Assembly (NCBI GenBank): GCA_905209075.1
Contig: CAJLRL010000038.1
Span: forward strand, 1-21,437
Length of the DNA: 21,437 nt
Origin: an uncultured Lachnospiraceae bacterium
Lineage (GTDB): Bacteria; Bacillota; Clostridia; Lachnospirales; Lachnospiraceae
Direction: 5' to 3'
Shown: positions 1 to 7,509 of the stretch, piece by piece
Numbering within the stretch: the first letter of the stretch is position 1
Layout: each line of letters opens with the position of its first letter
Translations under genes and position numbers: made by a program
Notes under the pieces: model-generated
The model's input: only the letters and a program-made list of their open reading frames with translations
The model's database searches: none
What the model was told of the DNA's origin: nothing

Positions 1-81
1 TGTTTTTGACTATAGTTACTCCGATTGTTTGAAAACTTAAAAAGTATAAAATTAAATTATCAAAAGGGAGGTCATTACAAT

Positions 82-1752
82 ATGAGAAGAAAAAAAATTG
101 TAAGCATGCTGCTTGTGGCTACCATGGCAGCAACACTGTTTGCCGGATGTGGTAGTGATAGTGGCAAAAAAGGTGGCACTGAAACTGGAGGTACGAAAGA
201 GTTTGATGCATTCTTTGCTGTACCTGGATCTGAAATCAATGATGATAATGAAATTCAGAAGATCATCGAGGAAAAGACAGGTGTAAAGGTAAAGGAAACC
301 TGGCTTACCGGACAGACAGCAGATGAGGCAATCGGAACAATGATCGCAGGTGGCGAGTATCCTGATTTCATTGAAGGTGCAAGTGGACAGAAGCAGTTAT
401 ATGACGCAGGCGCACTTGTTCCACTGGATGACTACATCGAGAAATATCCAAACATCAAAAATCTTTTCACAGAACTTGAGTGGGAAAAACTTCGCCAGGA
501 TGACGGACATATCTATTGGATACCACAGTTTAGCTGCATAAAGGGAGACGAGAAAGTCTGCGCACACAATGACGAGGCATTCTGGATCCAGGCAAGAGTA
601 CTTAAATGGGCTAACTATCCGAAGATCACGACACTGGATGAGTATTTTGACCTCATCGAGAAATATAATGAAGCAAATCCAACAATGGCTGATGGAACAG
701 AAAATATTCCATATACAATCCTTTGTGAGGACTGGAGATATTTCTGTCTTGAGAATGCACCACAGTTCCTTGACGGATATCCAAACGATGGATCATGTAT
801 GGTAGATCCTGATACAAAGAAAGTACTTGACTATAATACATCTGATACAGCAGTTAAATATTTCAAGAAGCTCAATGAAGAGTATCAGAAGGGAATTGTA
901 GATCCTGAGTCATTCACACAGACATATGATGAATATATCTCTAAGCTTTCTACAGGACGTGTACTTGGAATGATTGACCAGTGGTGGGATTTTGCATACA
1001 CAGCAGGTGATGCAATTAAACAGGCAGGTCTTGCTGAGCAGGGATGCGATTACATTCCGGTACCTGTAACAATCGACGGCCGTGACAATCAGTGGCACAA
1101 TGCAGGCGGTGCTTTCAACGAGGCAACAGGTCTTGCTGTTACAACAGCCTGTGATGATGTAGATGCGGCCATGAAGTTTGTAAATGATCTTCTTGATCAG
1201 GATATCCACAATCTCAGATTCTGGGGTGTCAAGGGTACTGACTATGAAGTAGATGAGAATGGCGAGTTTTACAAAACACCAGATGAGAGAAAGCAGGCTT
1301 CTGATACAGCATACAAGGCTTCTCATTTATGCTCATACTCATACTTTCCACAGTACAATGGAACAAGTGATGATGGAATCAATGCCAACAAACCTGATGG
1401 ACAGGCAAGAGAGTTCTATGATGGTCTTAACAGTGATGTACAAGAAGCTTTCGATGCCTATGGTGTTAAGACATACGTTGAAATGCTTGGAACAAACGAG
1501 GCACCTGGAGACTGGTATCCAATGTGGTCGTTCTCTAACAACTTTACCACAGACACTCCTGGTGGAGTAGCCTGGACAAAGATTGGCGAAGTTAAGCATG
1601 AACAGCTTCCACAGGTTGTTATGGCAAAAGACTTTGACAGTGCATGGGATACATACATGGATGCATACAATGCATGCAATCCACAGGATTTCCTCGATGA
1701 ATTACAGACTGAGCTTGATACAAGATTAGAGCAGGCTGCTAAGTTCAAATAA
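82..1752 (+). CDS. ABC transporter substrate-binding lipoprotein (LplA/YtcQ-type)
   Basis: Extracellular solute-binding lipoprotein of a carbohydrate (CUT1-type) importer, 556 residues. The start at 82 is chosen because GGGAGG at 66-71 lies 10 nt upstream and the protein then begins with a textbook lipoprotein signal: MRRKK, a hydrophobic stretch, then FAGC with Cys23 as the lipidated residue; a frame-open ATG at 25 would add 19 polar residues before it. A Gly/Ser/Lys/Thr linker (about 24-37) precedes the binding domain. The length of about 550 residues and the permease types that follow fit the LplA/YtcQ group, which binds oligosaccharides in known members; the actual ligand cannot be read from sequence. 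It is first in a cluster with two permeases and no ATPase, so an ATPase encoded elsewhere (MsmX-like) is likely shared. Confidence 0.9.
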   Translation: MRRKKIVSMLLVATMAATLFAGCGSDSGKKGGTETGGTKEFDAFFAVPGSEINDDNEIQKIIEEKTGVKVKETWLTGQTADEAIGTMIAGGEYPDFIEGASGQKQLYDAGALVPLDDYIEKYPNIKNLFTELEWEKLRQDDGHIYWIPQFSCIKGDEKVCAHNDEAFWIQARVLKWANYPKITTLDEYFDLIEKYNEANPTMADGTENIPYTILCEDWRYFCLENAPQFLDGYPNDGSCMVDPDTKKVLDYNTSDTAVKYFKKLNEEYQKGIVDPESFTQTYDEYISKLSTGRVLGMIDQWWDFAYTAGDAIKQAGLAEQGCDYIPVPVTIDGRDNQWHNAGGAFNEATGLAVTTACDDVDAAMKFVNDLLDQDIHNLRFWGVKGTDYEVDENGEFYKTPDERKQASDTAYKASHLCSYSYFPQYNGTSDDGINANKPDGQAREFYDGLNSDVQEAFDAYGVKTYVEMLGTNEAPGDWYPMWSFSNNFTTDTPGGVAWTKIGEVKHEQLPQVVMAKDFDSAWDTYMDAYNACNPQDFLDELQTELDTRLEQAAKFK

Positions 1753-1770
1753 AGCTTAAATGAAATTTAA

Positions 1771-1805
1771 GGCAGGCAGATATAATAGCGTTTTATCTGC
1801 CTGCT
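1771..1805 (+). promoter_or_regulatory. Intergenic hairpin between binding protein and permease genes
   Basis: A perfect 11-bp inverted repeat (GCAGGCAGATA at 1772-1782, TATCTGCCTGC at 1794-1804) lies between the binding-protein stop and the permease start. It has no following T run, so it is not a standard intrinsic terminator. By analogy with other ABC importers it may protect the upstream mRNA from 3' decay, or stop part of transcription, so that the binding protein is made in excess over the membrane subunits. The structure is seen; the role is inferred. Confidence 0.65.
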
Positions 1806-1824
1806 ACCTTTAAGGAGTGGTGTC

Positions 1825-2781
1825 ATGTCATTAACGAGAAAAAACAAAAAAGAGAAGGTCAGAGAACCTAGAACAAAAATTACATGGAAAGAAGTCAAAC
1901 GTCAGAAAGTGCTGCTGTTCTGGGCAGCAATAATGGTGGCATATGGAGTTGTATTCTATTATCTACCGCTCGCTGGCTGGGCAATGGCATTTCAGGATTA
2001 CAAACCAAGACTTGGTATATTCCATTCTGCATTTGTTGGATTGGATAAATTCAAGATGCTGTTCTCGGATATGACATTTATCCGTGTTATAAGAAATACA
2101 CTTGCAATGGGTGTTATCAATCTGGTTGTAACTTTTGTCACAGCCATAGCATTTGCAATCTTACTGAATGAGATTGCATCAAAGGGTGGAAAGAAAGTAG
2201 TACAGACTATATCATATCTTCCACATTTCCTTTCATGGATCATTGTAACAGGTATTTTACACGATATGCTTTCAGGAACAGGTATTGTAAATGAGTTCCT
2301 TGTAAATATGCATATTATAGACCAACCGATAAACTTTTTCGCACATACGGGATATTTCTGGCCGATAGTGGCATTTGCCAATGTATGGAAAGAAACAGGA
2401 TGGAATGCAATCATATATCTTGCAGCCATTACATCAATAGATCCTTCACTTTACGAAGCAGCATCTATTGATGGAGCGGGACGCTGGGCAAAGATCAAGT
2501 ACGTAACACTGCCGGGAATCAAACCAACTATCATAATCCTTCTTCTTATGAATGTAGGTAATGTTTTAAATGCAGGATTTGAGATACAGTATCTCTTAGG
2601 AAACGGTCTGATACAGAAAGTATCACAGACTATTGATATTTATGTACTTAAATGGGGCATAAGCCAGGGAGATTATGCAATAGGTACCGCAGCAGGTATA
2701 TTCAAGAGTGCGGTAAGTATAATTCTTATATGTATTGCAAATAAAATTGCCAAACATAGTGGTGAAGAGCAGTTGTTTTAA
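1825..2781 (+). CDS. ABC sugar transporter permease, LplB/UgpA type
   Basis: Inner-membrane permease subunit, 318 residues, partner of the next gene in a heterodimeric import channel. A basic N-terminus (about 1-27) precedes about six hydrophobic segments. The cytoplasmic EAA loop that docks the ATPase is clear: EAASIDGAG starts at residue 211 and is followed by KIKYVTLPGIKP. AAGGAGTGG at 1812-1820 is the ribosome site. The long N-terminal extension and FYYLPLAGWAMAFQDYKP segment fit the LplB (COG4209) subgroup found with LplA/YtcQ binding proteins. It ends 14 nt before the second permease, so the two are almost certainly co-transcribed. Confidence 0.93.
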   Translation: MSLTRKNKKEKVREPRTKITWKEVKRQKVLLFWAAIMVAYGVVFYYLPLAGWAMAFQDYKPRLGIFHSAFVGLDKFKMLFSDMTFIRVIRNTLAMGVINLVVTFVTAIAFAILLNEIASKGGKKVVQTISYLPHFLSWIIVTGILHDMLSGTGIVNEFLVNMHIIDQPINFFAHTGYFWPIVAFANVWKETGWNAIIYLAAITSIDPSLYEAASIDGAGRWAKIKYVTLPGIKPTIIILLLMNVGNVLNAGFEIQYLLGNGLIQKVSQTIDIYVLKWGISQGDYAIGTAAGIFKSAVSIILICIANKIAKHSGEEQLF

Positions 2782-2795
2782 GGAGGTCTTTTACG

Positions 2796-3704
2796 ATGGC
2801 AGATGTAACAGCAGGCTCTGTAAAGAGCAAAAAGAAAAAGAAGATAAGAATATTTCCAATTGTAAATGGTATCATCATGGCACTGTTTGTGATCATAACG
2901 CTTTATCCGGTGCTTAATACGCTTGCGATATCGCTTAATGATGGTACAGATGCATTAAGAGGTGGAATTTACCTCTTACCAAGAAAGTTTACCTGGAAGA
3001 ATTATATAACGGTTTTGCAAAAAAATAATCTTATAACAGGAGCATATATTACTGTTGCCAGAACAATAATTGGAACAGTCTTAGCACTGGTGGCAAATGC
3101 AATCCTTGCTTTTATAGTCAGCAGAAAAAGATTTTTGTTCAAAAGAGGTTTATCATTATTCTGGGTTATCACGATGTATGTTAATGGTGGATTGATCCCT
3201 ACCTTCCTCCTGTACAAGGGACTTGGACTTACCAATAGTTTTTGGGTTTATGTTGTCCCTGGAATGGTCAGTGCGTTTAACATGCTCGTTATCAGGACCT
3301 ATATGAATGGAATTCCTGACAGCTTAGAGGAGTCAGCGCAGCTTGACGGTGCAGGATATACCACCATTTTTCTGAAGATTTATTCCCCTCTCTGCAAACC
3401 GGTATATGCGACAGTAGCTTTATTCGTAGCAGTAGGACAGTGGAACTCATGGTTTGATGCAATGCTTTATAACCGTATGAATACAAAGCTTACTACATTA
3501 CAGTATGAGCTTATGAAGCTTCTTTCAGCTGTAACAAATCAGGGAGGATCAGCAGAAACATTGAAAAATGCTGTAGGCGCAGTTACACCTACCTCAGTTC
3601 GTGCCGCAGCAACAATTGTAACAATGCTCCCGATTATATGTATTTACCCGTTTTTACAGAAATACTTTGTTACAGGACTTACACTTGGTGGAGTTAAAGA
3701 ATAA
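2796..3704 (+). CDS. ABC sugar transporter permease, MalG/YtcP type
   Basis: Second inner-membrane permease, 302 residues, of the CUT1 family (COG0395). It starts 14 nt after the first permease, with AAGGAGG overlapping that gene's stop (2780-2786), which suggests coupled translation. About six membrane segments are visible. The EAA loop is the variant EESAQLDGAG beginning at residue 178, followed by IFLKIYSPLCKP. It ends in LTLGGVKE, a common tail for this group, and is followed by an intrinsic terminator, so this is the last gene of the importer cluster. No ATPase gene follows. Confidence 0.93.
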   Translation: MADVTAGSVKSKKKKKIRIFPIVNGIIMALFVIITLYPVLNTLAISLNDGTDALRGGIYLLPRKFTWKNYITVLQKNNLITGAYITVARTIIGTVLALVANAILAFIVSRKRFLFKRGLSLFWVITMYVNGGLIPTFLLYKGLGLTNSFWVYVVPGMVSAFNMLVIRTYMNGIPDSLEESAQLDGAGYTTIFLKIYSPLCKPVYATVALFVAVGQWNSWFDAMLYNRMNTKLTTLQYELMKLLSAVTNQGGSAETLKNAVGAVTPTSVRAAATIVTMLPIICIYPFLQKYFVTGLTLGGVKE

Positions 3705-3710
3705 ATTTTT

Positions 3711-3757
3711 ACAGTATCCTCGGCTTGTGCCGGGGATTTTACTGTATTAAGTTTTTT
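3711..3757 (+). terminator. Intrinsic terminator of the ABC importer operon
   Basis: ATCCTCGGC (3716-3724) pairs across a TTGT loop with GCCGGGGAT (3729-3737) with one T-G wobble, and the outer ACAGTA/TACTGT arms extend the stem with a small bulge. A T-rich stretch follows at 3751-3757. It lies 7 nt after the permease stop. Confidence 0.8.
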
Positions 3758-3820
3758 ACGGCCCATACTCAATAATTATCTGAACAGTAACGACTGATAA
3801 ATTAAAACTTGCAAGAAACC

Positions 3821-3850
3821 TTGACAGCATAGGCTTTGAGGTTATATACT
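3821..3850 (+). promoter_or_regulatory. Sigma-A promoter for the T-box/ileS transcript
   Basis: A perfect -35 TTGACA (3821-3826) and a -10 TATACT (3845-3850) are separated by 18 nt. Transcription would begin near 3857, just ahead of the T-box stem I motifs, which is the expected arrangement. Confidence 0.8.
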
Positions 3851-3856
3851 AAAACA

Positions 3857-4182
3857 TAGTTGAAAATCAAAAGGCAATGACAAAGACAGTAGTTTTGGCA
3901 GGAAAGTCAAAGAGAGCCGGGGCAGGTGAGAGCCGGTATGAGTAGAGCCATTTCGAATATCACTTTAGAGCCGCAGACCAAAATCAGCAGGCACATGATA
4001 TGGTATATAGCAGATTCAGGCTGACTTTATATCAGATACAGCAAATAGAGAGTAGGTTCTGACGTAATCCCTGCGTTATAGGGAACAGGTATGCAAGGAG
4101 ACTTTTCTCTTTAAGTACATTGTAATAGGTGGTATAGACGTATCAGGCACGCGTTCCTAATTACAGGAACGGGTGCCTTTTT
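3857..4182 (+). promoter_or_regulatory. T-box leader RNA, isoleucine-specific
   Basis: This 5' leader senses uncharged tRNA-Ile and controls read-through into ileS. Stem I signature bases are present in order: AGAGAG at 3911-3916, GGTGAGAGCC at 3925-3934, then a candidate specifier ATC at 3959-3961 in the context GAATATCACT, with the usual purine after the codon. ATC is an isoleucine codon, matching the downstream gene. CCCT/AGGG pairing near 4068-4083 is a probable stem III. The T-box bulge is TGGT at 4130-4133, which would pair with the tRNA ACCA end; the surrounding box (AGGTGGTATAGACG) diverges from the common consensus. A terminator follows. Leader boundaries are estimated; promoter, specifier, bulge and terminator are seen. 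Confidence 0.87.
4146..4182 (+). terminator. T-box regulated terminator hairpin
   Basis: GGCACGCGTTCCT (4146-4158) pairs with AGGAACGGGTGCC (4165-4177), with a single mismatch, followed by TTTTT. It sits directly after the TGGT bulge, so the competing antiterminator would use its 5' arm. About 126 nt then separate it from the ileS start. Confidence 0.85.
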
Positions 4183-4308
4183 GGACGATCTGGCATAAAC
4201 CAAAGATTGTAGTGGTGTTAAATCACGTAAAAGCCTTGTAAGAGGCGGATTTGAGGTGTATGTGGGTGTTCACAAAATCTATAGAATATAAAATAAGGAG
4301 AGAGAATC

Positions 4309-7300
4309 ATGTACAACAAAGTTGACACCAATATGAACTTCGTTGAACGCGAGAAGGAAACTGAAAAATTCTGGAGAGAAAACGACATATTTAAAAAGTC
4401 AATGGAAAACCGCAAAGAAGGAGAAACATATACATTTTATGATGGACCTCCTACAGCAAACGGAAAACCACATATAGGACATGTTGAGACACGTACGATA
4501 AAGGATATGATCCCAAGATTCCAGACTATGAAGGGCAAATATGTTCCTCGTAAAGCCGGATGGGATACACACGGACTTCCTGTTGAGATCGAGGTAGAAA
4601 AATTACTCGGTCTTGATGGAAAAGACCAGATAGAAAACTATGGACTTGAGCCATTCATCAAAAAATGTAAAGAGTCAGTATGGAAATACAAAGGAATGTG
4701 GGAGGATTTCTCCAACACTGTAGGTTTCTGGGCTGATATGGATAACCCATATGTCACTTATGATGACAATTTCATCGAGTCAGAATGGTGGGCACTCAAG
4801 GAGATCTGGAACAAAGGGCTTCTCTATAAGGGATTCAAGATCGTTCCTTACTGTCCTCGTTGTGGAACACCTCTTTCAGCGCAGGAGGTAGCACAGGGCT
4901 ACAAGACAGTTAAAGAAAAATCAGCAGTGGTACGTTTTAAAGTAGTGGGAGAGGATGCATATTTCCTCGCATGGACAACAACACCATGGACACTTCCAAG
5001 CAACGTTGCGCTTTGTGTAAACCCTGATGACACATACCTTAAGGTAAAAGCTGTTGACGGATTCACATATTATCTTGCAGAGGCACTTGCAGGCAAAGTA
5101 CTTTCACCACTCCTTTCAAAAGAGGACGAAGAGGAAGGAAAAAAAGCATACGAAGTGCTTGAAACATACAAAGGATCTGACCTTGAATACAAAGAGTATG
5201 AGCCTCTTTACGACTGTGCAAAGCAGGTGGCAGACAATCAGGGCAAGAAAGGCTTCTTCGTGACATGTGACACATATGTTACTATGTCAGATGGTACAGG
5301 AATCGTTCATATCGCTCCTGCATTTGGTGAGGATGATGCTAATGTCGGAAGAAAGTATGACCTTCCATTCGTACAGTTTGTAAATGGAAAAGGTGAGCTT
5401 ACAGAGGAGACACCATTTGCCGGAATGTGGGTTAAAGATGCTGATCCAGAGGTGCTTAAGGACTTAAGCAGCAGAAAACAGCTTTTCGATGCTCCTAAGT
5501 TTGAGCATGAGTATCCACACTGCTGGAGATGTGACAAGCCTCTTATCTACTATGCAAGAGAATCATGGTACATTAAAGAGACTGCAGTAAAAGATGATCT
5601 TATCAGAAATAACAACACAGTAAACTGGATTCCGGAGTCTATCGGATCAGGACGTTTCGGAAACTGGCTTGAAAATATCCAGGACTGGGCTATCTCACGT
5701 AACCGTTACTGGGGAACCCCTCTTAATATCTGGGAGTGCGAGTGTGGACATAGAGAGTGTATCGGAAGCCGTGCAGAGCTTGCAGAAAAAGCAGGAGATC
5801 CAAAGGCGGCAGAGGTAGAACTTCACAGACCATATATCGATGCAGTTACGATAAAATGTCCTGATTGTGGAAAAGAGATGCACCGTGTACCTGAGGTACT
5901 CGACTGCTGGTTTGATTCAGGAGCAATGCCATTTGCACAGCATCATTATCCATTTGAAAATAAAGAAGTATTCGAGCAGCAGTTCCCTGCCAAGTTCATT
6001 TCAGAGGCAGTTGACCAGACACGTGGATGGTTCCATTCGCTTATGGCAGAGTCAACACTCCTGTTTAACAAGGCTCCATATGAGAACGTTATCGTACTCG
6101 GACATGTTCAGGATGAAAACGGACAGAAGATGTCTAAATCAAAGGGTAATGCGGTTGATCCGTTTGATGCGTTAGAGACATACGGAGCTGATGCAATCAG
6201 ATGGTATTTCTACACAGCATCAGCACCATGGATCCCAAAGAGATTCTCAGGAAAGCTTGTTCTTGAAGGACAGCGTAAATTCATGGGAACATTATGGAAC
6301 ACATATGCGTTCTTCGTGCTTTATGCAAATATTGACGGATTTGATGCAACAAAATATAAACTTGAATATGATAAATTAACAGTTATGGATAAATGGCTGT
6401 TATCAAAGCTTAATTCTGCCGTAGCAGGTGTTGATAACTGTCTGTCGAATTACAAAATCCCAGAGGCTGCAAAATATCTCGAGGAATTTGTAGATGACAT
6501 GAGTAACTGGTATGTGCGCCGCAGCCGTGAGCGTTTCTGGGCAAAGGGAATGGAGCAGGATAAGATCAATGCTTACATGACACTTTACACAGCACTTGTA
6601 ACTATTGCAAAAGCAGCTGCACCAATGATCCCATTCATGACAGAGGATATATACAGAAACCTTGTTTGTTCAATTGATAAGGATGCACCTGAGTCAATAC
6701 ATCTGTGTGATTACCCTGCAGTTGATGAAAGCATGATCGACAAGAAACTTGAGGCTGATATGGATGAAGTGTTAAAGGTTGTCGTTATGGGTCGTGCATG
6801 CAGAAACAGCGCAAATATCAAGAACCGTCAGCCTATCGGAAGGATGTATGTAAAGGCTCCGCAGAAACTTGATAAGTTCTATGTAGATATTATTGCTGAT
6901 GAGTTGAATGTAAAAGAAGTTGAATTTACTGATGATGTATCTTCATACACAACATATCAGTTCAAACCACAGCTTAGGACAGTCGGACCTAAATATGGAA
7001 GATTCTTAAAGCAGATCCAGGCTGCTCTGATGGAACTCGATGGAAATGCGGCAATGGCAGAGCTTAAGAAAAATGGTTCACTTAAACTGGCACAGGTAAG
7101 CGATGAGGTTGAACTTACAGAAGAGGATCTTCTCATCACAATGACACAGATGGAAGGATATGTAACAGAGGGAGATAACAACATCACAGTTGTCCTTGAT
7201 ACAAATCTCTCCACTGAGCTTATAGAAGAAGGCTTTGTGAGAGAAATTATCAGCAAGATACAGACAATGCGTAAAGATGCAGGTTTTGAGGTTATGGATC

Positions 7301-7476
7301 ACATCGATGTGACATATGAGGCTGACGAAAAAGTTTCTGCAATATTCAGCAAATATGGGGAGAATATCAAATCGGAAGTGTTAGCAGTTTCTATTTCAGA
7401 AGGAAATCTAAGCGGATTTGAGAAGGACTGGAATATTAATGGTGAATCTGTTAAACTTGCAGTTAAGAAGCAGTAA
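4309..7476 (+). CDS. ileS: Isoleucyl-tRNA synthetase, long type-2-like form
   Basis: Cytoplasmic class I enzyme that charges tRNA-Ile, 1055 residues. The catalytic core has HIGH at residues 55-58 and KMSKS at 607-611. The editing (CP1) domain is marked by WTTTPWTLPSN and by GTGIVHIAPAFGEDD near 329-343. Cysteine pairs near 182 (CPRCG), 477-479 (CECGH) and 517-520 (CPDCG) suggest metal-binding knuckles inside the insertions. The length of over 1000 residues and GWDTHGLPVE near 84-93 resemble the eukaryote-like type 2 IleRS, which in known cases tolerates mupirocin; resistance here is inference. The AGGAG ribosome site lies just before the start at 4309. It follows a matching isoleucine T-box and is only 33 nt from glgP. 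Confidence 0.97.
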   Translation: MYNKVDTNMNFVEREKETEKFWRENDIFKKSMENRKEGETYTFYDGPPTANGKPHIGHVETRTIKDMIPRFQTMKGKYVPRKAGWDTHGLPVEIEVEKLLGLDGKDQIENYGLEPFIKKCKESVWKYKGMWEDFSNTVGFWADMDNPYVTYDDNFIESEWWALKEIWNKGLLYKGFKIVPYCPRCGTPLSAQEVAQGYKTVKEKSAVVRFKVVGEDAYFLAWTTTPWTLPSNVALCVNPDDTYLKVKAVDGFTYYLAEALAGKVLSPLLSKEDEEEGKKAYEVLETYKGSDLEYKEYEPLYDCAKQVADNQGKKGFFVTCDTYVTMSDGTGIVHIAPAFGEDDANVGRKYDLPFVQFVNGKGELTEETPFAGMWVKDADPEVLKDLSSRKQLFDAPKFEHEYPHCWRCDKPLIYYARESWYIKETAVKDDLIRNNNTVNWIPESIGSGRFGNWLENIQDWAISRNRYWGTPLNIWECECGHRECIGSRAELAEKAGDPKAAEVELHRPYIDAVTIKCPDCGKEMHRVPEVLDCWFDSGAMPFAQHHYPFENKEVFEQQFPAKFISEAVDQTRGWFHSLMAESTLLFNKAPYENVIVLGHVQDENGQKMSKSKGNAVDPFDALETYGADAIRWYFYTASAPWIPKRFSGKLVLEGQRKFMGTLWNTYAFFVLYANIDGFDATKYKLEYDKLTVMDKWLLSKLNSAVAGVDNCLSNYKIPEAAKYLEEFVDDMSNWYVRRSRERFWAKGMEQDKINAYMTLYTALVTIAKAAAPMIPFMTEDIYRNLVCSIDKDAPESIHLCDYPAVDESMIDKKLEADMDEVLKVVVMGRACRNSANIKNRQPIGRMYVKAPQKLDKFYVDIIADELNVKEVEFTDDVSSYTTYQFKPQLRTVGPKYGRFLKQIQAALMELDGNAAMAELKKNGSLKLAQVSDEVELTEEDLLITMTQMEGYVTEGDNNITVVLDTNLSTELIEEGFVREIISKIQTMRKDAGFEVMDHIDVTYEADEKVSAIFSKYGENIKSEVLAVSISEGNLSGFEKDWNINGESVKLAVKKQ

Positions 7477-7509
7477 ATGTTTAGTTTAATGTTTTTTAGG
7501 AGGAAAAAA

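Noticed and set aside
25..81. Longer N-terminus for the binding lipoprotein
   Set aside because: It would bury the lipoprotein signal and place the ribosome site GGGAGG inside the gene.
910..1326. Long antisense open frame across the binding-protein gene
   Set aside because: It has Cys/Ile-rich composition, no ribosome site and no recognisable domain; it is a shadow of the plus-strand gene.
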